DNA of 64,000 nucleotides from Bacillota bacterium (lineage in GTDB: Bacteria > Bacillota > Clostridia > Oscillospirales > Ruminococcaceae), in NCBI GenBank assembly GCA_023440965.1, contig JAEZRC010000002.1:186001-250000 (forward strand), read 5' to 3'. The notes beneath the pieces were generated by a model, which searched no databases, was not told the DNA's origin, and worked only from the letters and a program-made list of their open reading frames with translations. Shown here piece by piece: positions 25,241 through 34,509 of the stretch; positions within the stretch are counted from its first letter, which is position 1, and every line of letters starts with the position of its first letter. Both the position numbers and the translations under genes were made by a program.

Positions 25241-25267
25241 ATAATATGACATAAGGAATACTTTTGT
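25241..25267 (-). promoter_or_regulatory. Candidate sigma-K-like promoter of the amidase gene
   Basis: On the minus strand ACAAAAGTATTC (25267-25256) and CATATTAT (25248-25241), with 17 bp between AC and CATA. Eleven of twelve bases of the upstream block match the collagen-like gene promoter. No sigma-A -35 is present. Mother-cell expression would fit a CwlC-type amidase without a signal peptide. Confidence 0.45.
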
Positions 25268-25405
25268 TATTAAAATCCTTTATTTTTCTGTATTATGGTA
25301 ATACTATTAGCGGGTGTTTATTTATTTTCTATTTAAATTAAACTATCCTATTTATATATATGTAGTTTATCTCACTTCAAATTAGTGAAATTACAGTACA
25401 AATAC

Positions 25406-25434
25406 TTGCATAGATTGTTAAAATGTTGTATAAT
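25406..25434 (+). promoter_or_regulatory. Predicted sigma-A promoter of the gatCAB-aspS operon
   Basis: TTGCAT (25406-25411), 17-bp spacer, TATAAT (25429-25434), about 64 bases before the gatC start. No T-box specifier structure is seen in the short leader. Confidence 0.7.
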
Positions 25435-25497
25435 TTTATTTTAGTATTAGTGGTAATATTGCATTTTTGTAATATACTAAAAAATCTGGAGAAAAGC

Positions 25498-25788
25498 GTG
25501 GTAATAATTATGGATCTTAAAATGGTCAGCTATCTATCAGAGCTTGGAAAGCTTGAGTTTTCCGATAAAGAGCTTGATAAAGTTGCAAATGAAATGACAC
25601 ACATAATAAATCTTATGGATACTATTAAGGAAATTGATGTAAAATACGATGCAAAATTAGATAATAATAATATTTACCTCAATGATTTGAGAAAAGATAT
25701 ATCGCAACCATCAATGCCAACAGAAAAAATTCTGCAGAATGCAACAAGTACTAATAATTATTTCGTTGTTCCAAAAGTAGTAGAATAA
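25498..25788 (+). CDS. gatC: Asp-tRNA(Asn)/Glu-tRNA(Gln) amidotransferase subunit C
   Basis: GatC is the small belt-like subunit that wraps GatA and GatB. The family pattern is seen in YLSELGKLEFSDKELDKVANEM and IINLMDTIKEIDV, ending in a VPKVVE tail (usually VPxVxE). The start is taken as GTG 25498, six bases after GGAG (25488-25491), giving 96 aa; the first ATG (25510) is 18 bases from that ribosome site, and an upstream ATG (25423) precedes the predicted transcription start. The gene is followed 12 bp later by gatA. Confidence 0.9.
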   Translation: MVIIMDLKMVSYLSELGKLEFSDKELDKVANEMTHIINLMDTIKEIDVKYDAKLDNNNIYLNDLRKDISQPSMPTEKILQNATSTNNYFVVPKVVE

Positions 25789-25800
25789 AGGAGTTTAAGT

Positions 25801-27252
25801 ATGAACATTTCAACACTGAAAATCAGAGATATGCGAAAGCTCCTTGATGATAAAAAAATATCAGCACCGGAGCTTACAAAAGAATATCTCACAAGAATAA
25901 ATAAATACAATAAAGACCTTGAGGTTTATATTACTGTAGCTGAAGAAAATGCACTAAAGGATGCAGAAAAAGCACAGGAAGTTATTGATTCTGGTAAATC
26001 AAGTGACCTCACAGGTATCCCACTTGCCATAAAGGATAATATCTGTACAGAAGGCGTAAATACAACCTGTTCTTCAAAAATCCTTGAGAATTTCATTCCA
26101 CCGTACAATGCTACTGCTATGGAAAATCTCAATAAGCAGAATATTGTTATGCTCGGTAAGGTTTCAATGGATGAATTTGCAATGGGTGGGTCAACACAAA
26201 CATCAGCATTTGCTAAAACTAAAAATCCTTATGATAAGACAAAAGTACCAGGTGGTTCTTCTGGTGGTAGTGCAGCATCAGTTGCGGCTTCACTTTCAGC
26301 AGCAGCACTTGGCTCAGATACAGGCGGATCAATTCGTCAGCCAGCAGCATTTTGCGGTGTAACAGGCATAAAGCCAACATACGGACGTGTTTCAAGATAC
26401 GGACTTGTTGCTTTTGCTTCATCACTTGACCAGATTGGTCCGATAGCAAAGGATGCTCATGACTGCGGACTTATTCTCAATTCAATCTGTTCATATGACC
26501 CGCACGACGGAACATCTTCAAGAGAATCTGTTCCTGATTTCACAGCAAAAATCGGTCAGTCCTTAAAAGGCATGAAAATTGCAATCCCCGCTGAATTCTA
26601 TGGCGAGGGAATTGACGATGAAATAAGAAAACAGGTTATGTCAGCAGCAGAAAGCTATAAGTCAATGGGTGCAGAGCTTATTGATTGTTCAATGCCTTCA
26701 CTTAAATATGCAATCCCTGCATATTACCTTATTTCTTCAGCAGAAGCTTGTTCAAACCTTTCACGTTATGACGGTATCAAGTATGGTCACCGTGCTGAAA
26801 ATGTTGTAAGTTATGATGAACTTATTAAGAAGTCACGTTCTGAGGGCTTCGGTGACGAGGTTAAGAGAAGAATTCTTCTTGGTAACTATGCGCTTTCAAG
26901 TGGATACTATGATGCTTATTATGCAAAAGCACTTGCGCTCCGTCAGAAGATAAGACAGGAGTATAAAGAAATTTTTACAAAATGTGATGTAATCCTTACA
27001 CCTACAACACCAACAACAGCATTCGGAATAAATGACAATATCAGTGATCCAGTAAAAATGTATCAGGCAGATATCTGTACTGTTACTGTTAATATAGCAT
27101 CTCTTCCTGCTATTTCAACCACCTGTGGCTATGATAAGAATTCAATGCCTATTGGTATGTCATTGATAGGGAAGCCTTATGATGAGGATACATTGATTCA
27201 GGTTGCTGATGCATTTGAGCAAGGCTTCTTGCCTGTCGCTCCAAGAATATAA
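25801..27252 (+). CDS. gatA: Asp-tRNA(Asn)/Glu-tRNA(Gln) amidotransferase subunit A
   Basis: GatA is the amidase-signature subunit that hydrolyses glutamine and sends ammonia to GatB. The catalytic Ser-cisSer-Lys triad is intact: K78 in AIKDNICTEG, the cis-Ser near residue 153 in GGSSGGSAAS, and the nucleophile S177 in SDTGGSIRQP. Length is 483 aa, as usual. AAAGGAG precedes the ATG. It is second in the gatC-gatA-gatB/aspS operon, whose fused AspRS points to Asn-tRNA synthesis as one duty. Confidence 0.96.
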   Translation: MNISTLKIRDMRKLLDDKKISAPELTKEYLTRINKYNKDLEVYITVAEENALKDAEKAQEVIDSGKSSDLTGIPLAIKDNICTEGVNTTCSSKILENFIPPYNATAMENLNKQNIVMLGKVSMDEFAMGGSTQTSAFAKTKNPYDKTKVPGGSSGGSAASVAASLSAAALGSDTGGSIRQPAAFCGVTGIKPTYGRVSRYGLVAFASSLDQIGPIAKDAHDCGLILNSICSYDPHDGTSSRESVPDFTAKIGQSLKGMKIAIPAEFYGEGIDDEIRKQVMSAAESYKSMGAELIDCSMPSLKYAIPAYYLISSAEACSNLSRYDGIKYGHRAENVVSYDELIKKSRSEGFGDEVKRRILLGNYALSSGYYDAYYAKALALRQKIRQEYKEIFTKCDVILTPTTPTTAFGINDNISDPVKMYQADICTVTVNIASLPAISTTCGYDKNSMPIGMSLIGKPYDEDTLIQVADAFEQGFLPVAPRI

Positions 27253-27267
27253 GGGAGGACGTGCAAA

Positions 27268-30141
27268 ATGAGTAACTATATCACCGTAATCGGTCTTGAA
27301 ATACACTGTGAACTTGCAACACATTCAAAAATCTTCTGCACCTGTTCCGCTGAATTTGGCGGCGAGCAGAATACCCGTGTCTGCCCTGTATGTACAGGTA
27401 TGCCTGGAACACTTCCAGTTATTAATCAGACAGCAGTAGAATATGCAGTAAAAGCCGGTCTTGCACTTGGCTGTAATATCAATAAATTTTCAATGTGGGA
27501 CAGAAAGAATTACTTCTATCCTGACTTGCCTAAGGCATATCAGATTTCACAGCTTTACTTCCCACTTTGTGTCAATGGTAATGTACCTGTTAAGGTAAAT
27601 GGCGAAGAAAAGAACATCAGAATTCATCAAATTCACCTTGAAGAAGACGCTGGAAAGTTAGTCCATGATGACTTCAACGGTGTATCTCTCCCCGACTATA
27701 ACAGATGTGGTATTCCACTGATTGAAATTGTTTCCGAGCCTGATATTCGCAGTGCTGAAGAAGCGAAAGCATATGTTGAACAGATTATCCTTCTTCTCCA
27801 GTACGCTGGTGTCAGTGACTGTAAGCTTGAAGAGGGTTCAATCCGTTGTGACGTAAATATCTCTCTTATGAAGCCAGGCGATAAGGAATTCGGTACAAGA
27901 GCCGAAATCAAGAACCTTAACTCACTCAAATCAATTGTTCGTGCTATTGAGTATGAAGAATACAGACAGGCAAAGCTTCTTGATATGGGTAAGAAGGTTA
28001 TTCAGGAAACGCGTCGTTTCAACGATAACCGTGGTGAAACTAAATCGATGCGTAACAAAGAAAACGCACACGATTACAGATACTTCCCAGAACCTGATAT
28101 TATGCAGGTAAACTTTACTGATGAAATGCTTGACGAAATCAAGAACAAGCTTCCTGAAATGCCTGATATAAGATTAAATAGATATATCAACACATTTGGA
28201 TTAAGTGAAGTTGATGCGAAAATCATTATCCAATCAAAGCTTGTTTCTGACTTCTTTGACGAGGCTGTTGCTACCTACAATAACCCAAAAAGCATCTGTG
28301 CTTTCGTTCTTACAGAACTTTTGAGAAGAATTAACCTCGGCGAGGTATCAATGGAAAGTCTTCCTTTCACAGCAAAGGACTTTGCACAGCTTGTTGAAAT
28401 GGCTGATACTGAAAAGGTTTCAAAAAATGACGCAAAGACAATTCTCCGTCAGATGATTGAAACTTCAAAGAAGCCAATGGAACTTGCTAAAGAAAACGGA
28501 TTTATTATTGAAATTGATACTGCGAAGGTTGAAAGTACAATCGACGCCGTTCTTGAAAAGAATAAGGCTACTGTTGACCAGTATATCGGCGGGGAAACAA
28601 AGGTTATCGGATTCCTTATCGGTCAATGTTCAAAAGAACTCAAGGGCGTTGCTACTCCAAAGATAATTAAAGAAACATTGGAGAGCAAGCTTGCTTCGTT
28701 GAGTGCAAAGGCTGGCACAGATAACACAAAAGAAGAAGTTGCCCAGTCAACAGAAACTGACACCTCAAAGCTCACAAAAGACAATAAAGAGAATTCCTAT
28801 AAGCCATCACAGAATGGCGAGTTCTTAATGGTCGGCGGAAATGATCTTATCAATGAATTCAATCTTGATAAAGTAAAAGCAAATATAGGTAAGGCAATTG
28901 AATTTTCAGCTTGTGTTCATAGAGTCAAGAACATGGGCAGTATTTCATTCATCGTTTTAAGAACAGCAAGAAACGTTATCCAGACTGTTTACAGTTCTGA
29001 TAACTGTAAAGACAGTATTGAGGGACTCAAGGAAGGCTTTTTTGTAAAAGTCAAAGGAACAGTCAATGAAAATCTTAGGGACCCAAATGGTATTGAAATT
29101 GTCCTTTCTTCAATAATGCTTATTTCAACTCCTGCACAGGAATATCCACTTAAGATTTCTCAAGGTAAGCTTAATTGCTCGCTTGATATAAATCTTGATA
29201 ACCGTTCTGTTGCATTGAGAAATCCATATGAACGTGCAATCTTCAAGCTTCAGGAAGGCTTGGTTCACGGTATGCACAGATTTATGCAAGATAACGGCTT
29301 TACTGAAATTCACACACCAAAGATTGTTGCACAGGGAGCAGAAGGTGGAGCAAATATATTCCATATTGACTACTTCCAGAAGCCTGCATTCTTAAATCAG
29401 TCACCACAATTCTATAAACAGACTGCTGTCGCTTTCTTCGATAGGGTTTATGAAATTGCGCCTGTTTATCGTGCAGAAAAGCACGCAACTTCACGTCATA
29501 TCAATGAATATATCGGACTTGACTTTGAAATGGGTTACATCGACAGCATGTATGATGTAATGAATATGGAAACTGCAATGCTCAAATTCATTATGGAGTA
29601 CATTCGTGAAAGATACCAGCCTGAAATTGAGCTTTTGGATGCTGAAATTCCTGTTATTAAGGAAATTCCATCAATAACTTTCCTTGATGCTCTTGATTTA
29701 TTGAGAGGTGAGGGTAATGGTGCAAATAAATTTGATCTTGAACCAGAGGATGAAGTAAAGCTTTGTGAATATGCGAAGGAAAAGTATGATTGTGATTTTA
29801 TATTTGTTACTCACTTTCCAAGCTCAAAGCCACCATTCTACGCTATGAACTCAAAGGAAGACCCAAGAGTTGCATATAAGTTTGACCTCTTGTTTAGAGG
29901 ACTTGAAATCACTTCAGGCGGTCAGAGAATTCATGATTATGATGAGCAGCTTGAAAAGATGAAGGCTCAGGGGCTTGATCCTAAGGACTTTGAAAGCTAT
30001 CTTGAAGCACACAAATACGGTCTTCCACCACATGGTGGATTAGGTATCGGACTTGAAAGACTTCTCATGAAGATTTTGAATATGTCCAATATTCGTATGA
30101 CAAGTATGTTCCCAAGAGATATCAACAGATTATTACCATAG
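27268..30141 (+). CDS. gatB-aspS: Fusion of GatB and archaeal-type (non-discriminating) aspartyl-tRNA synthetase
   Basis: One uninterrupted 957-aa frame encodes two complete enzymes. Residues 1 to about 478 are GatB: LEIHCELATHSK, CPVCTGMPGTLP, the signature PDYNRCGIPL, SIRCDVNIS, and a full YqeY-like tail ending in GQCSKELKGVATPKI. A hydrophilic Thr/Lys/Glu/Asn linker (about 479-527) leads to an archaeal-type AspRS: OB fold (about 528-640), then a class II core with VYRAEKHATSRH (motif 2, R735), ITSGGQRIHDY and GGLGIGLER (motif 3, H922-R931), ending FPRDINRLLP. The OB fold has H551 and P606 at positions where non-discriminating enzymes, from memory, have His and Pro and discriminating ones have Trp and Lys. 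The product should charge tRNA-Asn with Asp and amidate it in one particle. Confidence 0.93.
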   Translation: MSNYITVIGLEIHCELATHSKIFCTCSAEFGGEQNTRVCPVCTGMPGTLPVINQTAVEYAVKAGLALGCNINKFSMWDRKNYFYPDLPKAYQISQLYFPLCVNGNVPVKVNGEEKNIRIHQIHLEEDAGKLVHDDFNGVSLPDYNRCGIPLIEIVSEPDIRSAEEAKAYVEQIILLLQYAGVSDCKLEEGSIRCDVNISLMKPGDKEFGTRAEIKNLNSLKSIVRAIEYEEYRQAKLLDMGKKVIQETRRFNDNRGETKSMRNKENAHDYRYFPEPDIMQVNFTDEMLDEIKNKLPEMPDIRLNRYINTFGLSEVDAKIIIQSKLVSDFFDEAVATYNNPKSICAFVLTELLRRINLGEVSMESLPFTAKDFAQLVEMADTEKVSKNDAKTILRQMIETSKKPMELAKENGFIIEIDTAKVESTIDAVLEKNKATVDQYIGGETKVIGFLIGQCSKELKGVATPKIIKETLESKLASLSAKAGTDNTKEEVAQSTETDTSKLTKDNKENSYKPSQNGEFLMVGGNDLINEFNLDKVKANIGKAIEFSACVHRVKNMGSISFIVLRTARNVIQTVYSSDNCKDSIEGLKEGFFVKVKGTVNENLRDPNGIEIVLSSIMLISTPAQEYPLKISQGKLNCSLDINLDNRSVALRNPYERAIFKLQEGLVHGMHRFMQDNGFTEIHTPKIVAQGAEGGANIFHIDYFQKPAFLNQSPQFYKQTAVAFFDRVYEIAPVYRAEKHATSRHINEYIGLDFEMGYIDSMYDVMNMETAMLKFIMEYIRERYQPEIELLDAEIPVIKEIPSITFLDALDLLRGEGNGANKFDLEPEDEVKLCEYAKEKYDCDFIFVTHFPSSKPPFYAMNSKEDPRVAYKFDLLFRGLEITSGGQRIHDYDEQLEKMKAQGLDPKDFESYLEAHKYGLPPHGGLGIGLERLLMKILNMSNIRMTSMFPRDINRLLP

Positions 30142-30232
30142 TTATAATGCAAAAACGCTTTGATAATTTTGTCGAGGCGTTATTGCTTTAAGTAAACAAA
30201 TATTTATAAAATAAATTTATGGGGGTAAATTT

Positions 30233-32332
30233 ATGCCAGAAACAATCAAAAGCGAGTCAGTAACATCTTTTTTCGGCTGTAATGTTTTTAACGATGCTGT
30301 AATGAGAGATCGGCTTCCAAAGCAAGTTTATGAATCAATGAAGAAAACAAGGGAGTTTGGACAGGAGCTTGAGCCTAATATTGCAGCAGTTGTTGCTAAT
30401 GCAATGAAGGACTGGGCAATTGAAAAGGGCGCAACTCACTATACTCACTGGTTCCAGCCTATGACAGGTATAACAGCAGAAAAACATGACTCTTTTATCA
30501 ATCCTTCAAGTGATGGAAAAGTAATAATGGAGTTTTCCGGCAAGGAGCTTACAAAAGGTGAGCCAGATGCATCATCATTCCCATCAGGCGGACTTCGCGC
30601 AACTTTTGAAGCAAGAGGATATACAACATGGGATCCTACATCATATGCATTTGTTAAAGACGGAACATTATGTATCCCAACAGCGTTCTGCTCATATTCA
30701 GGCGAATCTCTTGATAAGAAGACACCACTTTTGCGTTCTATGGAAGCTGTAAACAAGCAGGCTATGAGAATTCTCAGATTGTTTGGTAATACAACATCAA
30801 ACCATGTTTCAACAACAGTCGGTGCTGAGCAGGAATACTTCCTTATTGATAAAAAACTTTATGATAAGAGAAAAGATATAATCTTCTGTGGTAAAACTCT
30901 TTTTGGTGCAAAAGCTCCTAAGGGACAGGAAATGGACGATCACTATTTTGGTACCTTGAAGGATAGAGTATCAGCTTATATGAAGGATCTTGACGACGAG
31001 CTCTGGAAGCTTGGCATCCCTTCAAAAACAAAGCATAATGAAGCCGCACCAGCACAGCACGAACTTGCACCAGTTTTTGAAACTTCAAATATTGCAGTTG
31101 ACCATAATCAGCTTACTATGGAAGTTATGAAGAAAATGGCTTTGAAGCATGGCTTATATTGTATGCTAAATGAAAAACCTTTTGAGGGTGTAAACGGTTC
31201 AGGAAAGCATAATAACTGGTCAATGTCAACAGACGACGGTATTAACCTTCTTGAGCCAGGCAAATCCCCACAGCAGAACATTCAGTTCTTAACATTTCTT
31301 TGTGCTGTAATTAAAGGTGTTAACGAATACGCTGATTTATTGAGATTATCCGTTGCGAGTGCAGGCAATGATCATAGATTGGGCGGATATGAAGCACCTC
31401 CAGCAATTGTATCAGTATTTATCGGTGATGAGCTTTCAGCAATACTTGATGCTCTTGCAACAGGTGAGCTTGTTAAAACTGATAACAACAAGCACTTTGA
31501 GCTTGGCGTAAAGACTCTTCCAACATTCCCTAAGGATACAACAGACAGAAACCGTACATCTCCATTTGCTTTCACAGGGAATAAATTTGAATTTAGAATG
31601 GTTGGCTCTTCTATGTCAATTTCCTGCCCTAACATTATGCTTAACACAATAGTAGCAGAAGAGTTAAGACAGTTTGCTGACAGACTTGAAGGCAAGGAAA
31701 ACTTCGCTGAAGAGCTTAATAAGCTCCTTGTTGAAGCAGTTGCTGGTAATAAGCAGGTTATATTCAATGGAAATAACTATTCAGAAGAATGGCTTATTGA
31801 AGCTGAAAAGAGAGGACTTCCAAACTATAAAACAGCTGTTGATGTATTCCCACGTTATGTTGATAAGAAAAATATTGACCTTCTCACAAAGCATCATGTA
31901 TTTTCTGAAATAGAAATCCGTTCACGTTGTGAAATTCTTATAGAAGAATATATTAAGACAGTCAATATTGAAGCGCAGACTATGGTTCATATTGCAAAAA
32001 GACAGATCCTTCCTATTGCTATAGAGTATTCAAAACAGCTATGCGAAAGTATTATTGCTAAAAAGCAGATTGGCATAAACGCTCATGCAGAGAATAATCT
32101 TGTCAATAAGCTTTCAGATCTTATTAACAATTTTGATGAAGAAATTGAAAGTCTTGAAAACAAGCTTGCAAATAAGAGCCCAGTTCTAAACATTGATTCT
32201 GCAGCATATTTCAAGGATAAAATAATTCCTTGTATGAATGAAGTAAGAAGAATCGCTGATGAGCTTGAATCCTATATTGCTGAAAAATTCTGGCCATTCC
32301 CTACATATTCAGATTTATTGTTTAATTTATAA
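30233..32332 (+). CDS. glnN: Glutamine synthetase type III
   Basis: A 699-aa GSIII, the large dodecameric glutamine synthetase of anaerobic bacteria and cyanobacteria, unrelated in length to GSI and GSII. Family motifs are visible: FNDAVMRDRLP, GGLRATFEARGYTTWDPTS, TTVGAEQEYFLID, KHNEAAPAQHELAPVFE, GVNGSGKHNNWS and the AGNDHRLGGYEAPPAI block. GGGGG precedes the ATG by eight bases. It follows the gatB-aspS fusion by 91 bp (a weak hairpin AACGC...GCGTT near 30154-30181 lies between) and would supply the glutamine that GatA consumes. Confidence 0.95.
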   Translation: MPETIKSESVTSFFGCNVFNDAVMRDRLPKQVYESMKKTREFGQELEPNIAAVVANAMKDWAIEKGATHYTHWFQPMTGITAEKHDSFINPSSDGKVIMEFSGKELTKGEPDASSFPSGGLRATFEARGYTTWDPTSYAFVKDGTLCIPTAFCSYSGESLDKKTPLLRSMEAVNKQAMRILRLFGNTTSNHVSTTVGAEQEYFLIDKKLYDKRKDIIFCGKTLFGAKAPKGQEMDDHYFGTLKDRVSAYMKDLDDELWKLGIPSKTKHNEAAPAQHELAPVFETSNIAVDHNQLTMEVMKKMALKHGLYCMLNEKPFEGVNGSGKHNNWSMSTDDGINLLEPGKSPQQNIQFLTFLCAVIKGVNEYADLLRLSVASAGNDHRLGGYEAPPAIVSVFIGDELSAILDALATGELVKTDNNKHFELGVKTLPTFPKDTTDRNRTSPFAFTGNKFEFRMVGSSMSISCPNIMLNTIVAEELRQFADRLEGKENFAEELNKLLVEAVAGNKQVIFNGNNYSEEWLIEAEKRGLPNYKTAVDVFPRYVDKKNIDLLTKHHVFSEIEIRSRCEILIEEYIKTVNIEAQTMVHIAKRQILPIAIEYSKQLCESIIAKKQIGINAHAENNLVNKLSDLINNFDEEIESLENKLANKSPVLNIDSAAYFKDKIIPCMNEVRRIADELESYIAEKFWPFPTYSDLLFNL

Positions 32333-32424
32333 TATAATAGAAGCCCGTGTAAAATTTATACAATAGTTTCAAAATAATGCAAAATTCATTAATTGGTAAA
32401 AACTTTGAAATATATATTGGAAGA

Positions 32425-32453
32425 TTGAAATGCTTAAATATATATAGTATAAT
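32425..32453 (+). promoter_or_regulatory. Predicted sigma-A promoter of the diguanylate cyclase gene
   Basis: TTGAAA (32425-32430), 17-bp spacer, TATAAT (32448-32453). Confidence 0.7.
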
Positions 32454-32474
32454 TAAGAAAAGGGAGGGATAAGT

Positions 32475-34463
32475 ATGCGAATAAAAAAATCACTAATAAC
32501 GTTTATACTTTTGCTATCACTTATCCCTATGTTTTTCTTATGGCTTTTCCAGACAATTTCAATATCTGATATGAAAATGAAGAATGCTGCAAAGTTTATT
32601 TCAACATCTGTATCTCAAAAAAGCAGCGTCATTACTTCTGTGATGAAAAAAGTTGAAAATAATGCAAATGAACTCGCAAAAGAAACCGATACAATAAAAT
32701 TTGCTACAGCTAACTCTCAATATTCTAACGAGAAATCCAATAATACAACAATAAACAACTATTTCAATTTATTTAAATTGAATGCAGAAATAACAATTGG
32801 TAGTAATGATAATATTAAAAATATTATACTTCTTAACAATAAAGGCTCATTAGCTTTTTCTGCAACTCAGTTTGAAAATGGTATAGCAAAAAGACTTGGT
32901 AATGATATAAAAGTCAAGGATGGGTTTTCAGAATTTTTTATGACTGAGCAAGCAGTTAATAATTTCCCCGCTTTTGCTTATGTTACTGAATTATATGATG
33001 AAGCAAAGGTTTACATAGGAAAGCTTATATTTATCTGTGACACTTCTGAAATTCAGACGTTGCTAAGGACAAATAATGCTTATGAATCAACAAATATAAG
33101 TCTGGTTGATTTTTCTGGAAACATGGTTGAATTCCCTTTTACAGAATTGATTAACTACAAAGTAAATATCAAATATAATTATATAAGATCTAAAATCACA
33201 TTGGCGCTTGATAATAATAAATCATCTTTTATCAAAAGTTTTAAAGCTGAAGGGCAAAGAAAGCTTGCATATATAAAACCTTTACCTTCAATAAACTGTT
33301 CAATAGTATCAGTTACTAATAAGAGTTCTATTGTTGCTTCAAACAATATAAATTCTAATCTATTTTTGTTGCTAATAGTGTTTACAGTAATAATAACGAC
33401 AACTGCTATTATATTTGCCTGTCGTTTTTCAAAACCAGTTTTTACAATAATGCATACGCTGAGCAAAAAACAGCATGGTAATAATTTTGTAAGATTCAAT
33501 ATTGATGCCGAGAATGAATTCGGTACAATAGGTAATTCCTTTAATGATTTGCTCAATGATATCAGTGAAAGCGAAGAAAGATATCGTCTCATTAATGAGA
33601 TGAATAATAATATAGTATTTGAATATAATTTCAGGAAAGACTATGTTTCATTTAGCAAGAATTATAATAAGATGTTTGGTTACAGACCAAAGACTGATAG
33701 ATATGAGGACAGTTTCTTTACTCATGCACAGCTTCATCCAGAAGATTCACAGCGTTATCAGGATTGTCTTGAGCATGCTTTTGAGAAAAAATCAACAGCT
33801 CAGGGTGAATTCAGGTTCAAGACTATTTATGGAAGCTATGTATGGTTTCTTATTAAAGCCCAGATGTTATACGATAATGAGGAAAGACCTTATAAGATTA
33901 TTGGTGTAATGGTTGACATTGATAATGCTAAGCTAAGTGAAAAAGCTTTGATTCAGCGTGCGGAATATGATTGCCTTACAGGGCTATTTAATCGTGAAAC
34001 TTTTGAAAAACGACTTGCTAATGAGTTTGTTCTTTCAAAAGTCAGAAAACAGGTCAGTTCAGTAATATTTATTGATATTGACGACTTTAAGAGTTATAAC
34101 GATACTTACAGCCATGCGTGTGGTGATGAAGTGCTTAAGTTTATTAGTGACACGATAAAAGACCTAGTAAGAAATTATGGCTTTGCAGGAAGATATGGCG
34201 GAGATGAATTTATAGTCTGCATAAACTCGCATGATTCAAAGGATGAAACTAAGAAGTTTGCTCAAAGTATTATTGATGTTCTTAAGGTTGGCTTTGATAG
34301 TCAGGTTATTAAGCAACATCTTATTGTAAATTGCAGTATTGGTATTTCATTCTTCTCAGAAACCGGTAATAACCTTGAGACGATTATTGATGAAGCTGAT
34401 GAAGCTATGTATAAAGTTAAAAAGCACGGCAAATCAAATTATTCAATATTTTCAGCATTTTAA
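32475..34463 (+). CDS. Membrane diguanylate cyclase (sensor, HAMP, PAS, GGDEF)
   Basis: A 662-aa signalling protein: transmembrane helix 1 (about 8-30), an extracytoplasmic dCache-like sensor (about 31-290), helix 2 (about 297-317), a HAMP linker, a PAS_3 domain (about 380-475, with FGYRPKTDRYEDSFF and HPEDSQRYQ), then a GGDEF domain. The catalytic loop GGDEF is intact at 575-579, with DCLTGLFNR and FIDIDDFKSYND as expected. No RxxD inhibitory site precedes the GGDEF, so product inhibition is probably lost. AGGGAGG lies a few bases before the ATG. It should make cyclic di-GMP in response to an extracellular ligand. Confidence 0.9.
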   Translation: MRIKKSLITFILLLSLIPMFFLWLFQTISISDMKMKNAAKFISTSVSQKSSVITSVMKKVENNANELAKETDTIKFATANSQYSNEKSNNTTINNYFNLFKLNAEITIGSNDNIKNIILLNNKGSLAFSATQFENGIAKRLGNDIKVKDGFSEFFMTEQAVNNFPAFAYVTELYDEAKVYIGKLIFICDTSEIQTLLRTNNAYESTNISLVDFSGNMVEFPFTELINYKVNIKYNYIRSKITLALDNNKSSFIKSFKAEGQRKLAYIKPLPSINCSIVSVTNKSSIVASNNINSNLFLLLIVFTVIITTTAIIFACRFSKPVFTIMHTLSKKQHGNNFVRFNIDAENEFGTIGNSFNDLLNDISESEERYRLINEMNNNIVFEYNFRKDYVSFSKNYNKMFGYRPKTDRYEDSFFTHAQLHPEDSQRYQDCLEHAFEKKSTAQGEFRFKTIYGSYVWFLIKAQMLYDNEERPYKIIGVMVDIDNAKLSEKALIQRAEYDCLTGLFNRETFEKRLANEFVLSKVRKQVSSVIFIDIDDFKSYNDTYSHACGDEVLKFISDTIKDLVRNYGFAGRYGGDEFIVCINSHDSKDETKKFAQSIIDVLKVGFDSQVIKQHLIVNCSIGISFFSETGNNLETIIDEADEAMYKVKKHGKSNYSIFSAF

Positions 34464-34498
34464 AAATAAGAGGACTTCATTAGAAGTCCTCTTATTTT
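34463..34498 (+). terminator. Terminator of the diguanylate cyclase gene
   Basis: A perfect 16-bp stem (AAAATAAGAGGACTTC with its inverse) and ATTA loop; it can also serve the SASP gene read from the other strand. Confidence 0.85.
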
Positions 34499-34509
34499 AT
34501 TAAATTTAA

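Noticed and set aside
25211..25497. A T-box or other tRNA-sensing leader ahead of gatCAB-aspS
   Set aside because: The transcript leader is only about 64 bases and no specifier stem, T-box sequence or terminator is visible.
28700..28850. The possibility that the GatB-AspRS fusion is two genes with a missed start for aspS
   Set aside because: No stop codon separates them, no ribosome site with a nearby start is visible in the linker, and the linker itself is a typical hydrophilic interdomain sequence. Internal initiation cannot be fully excluded.
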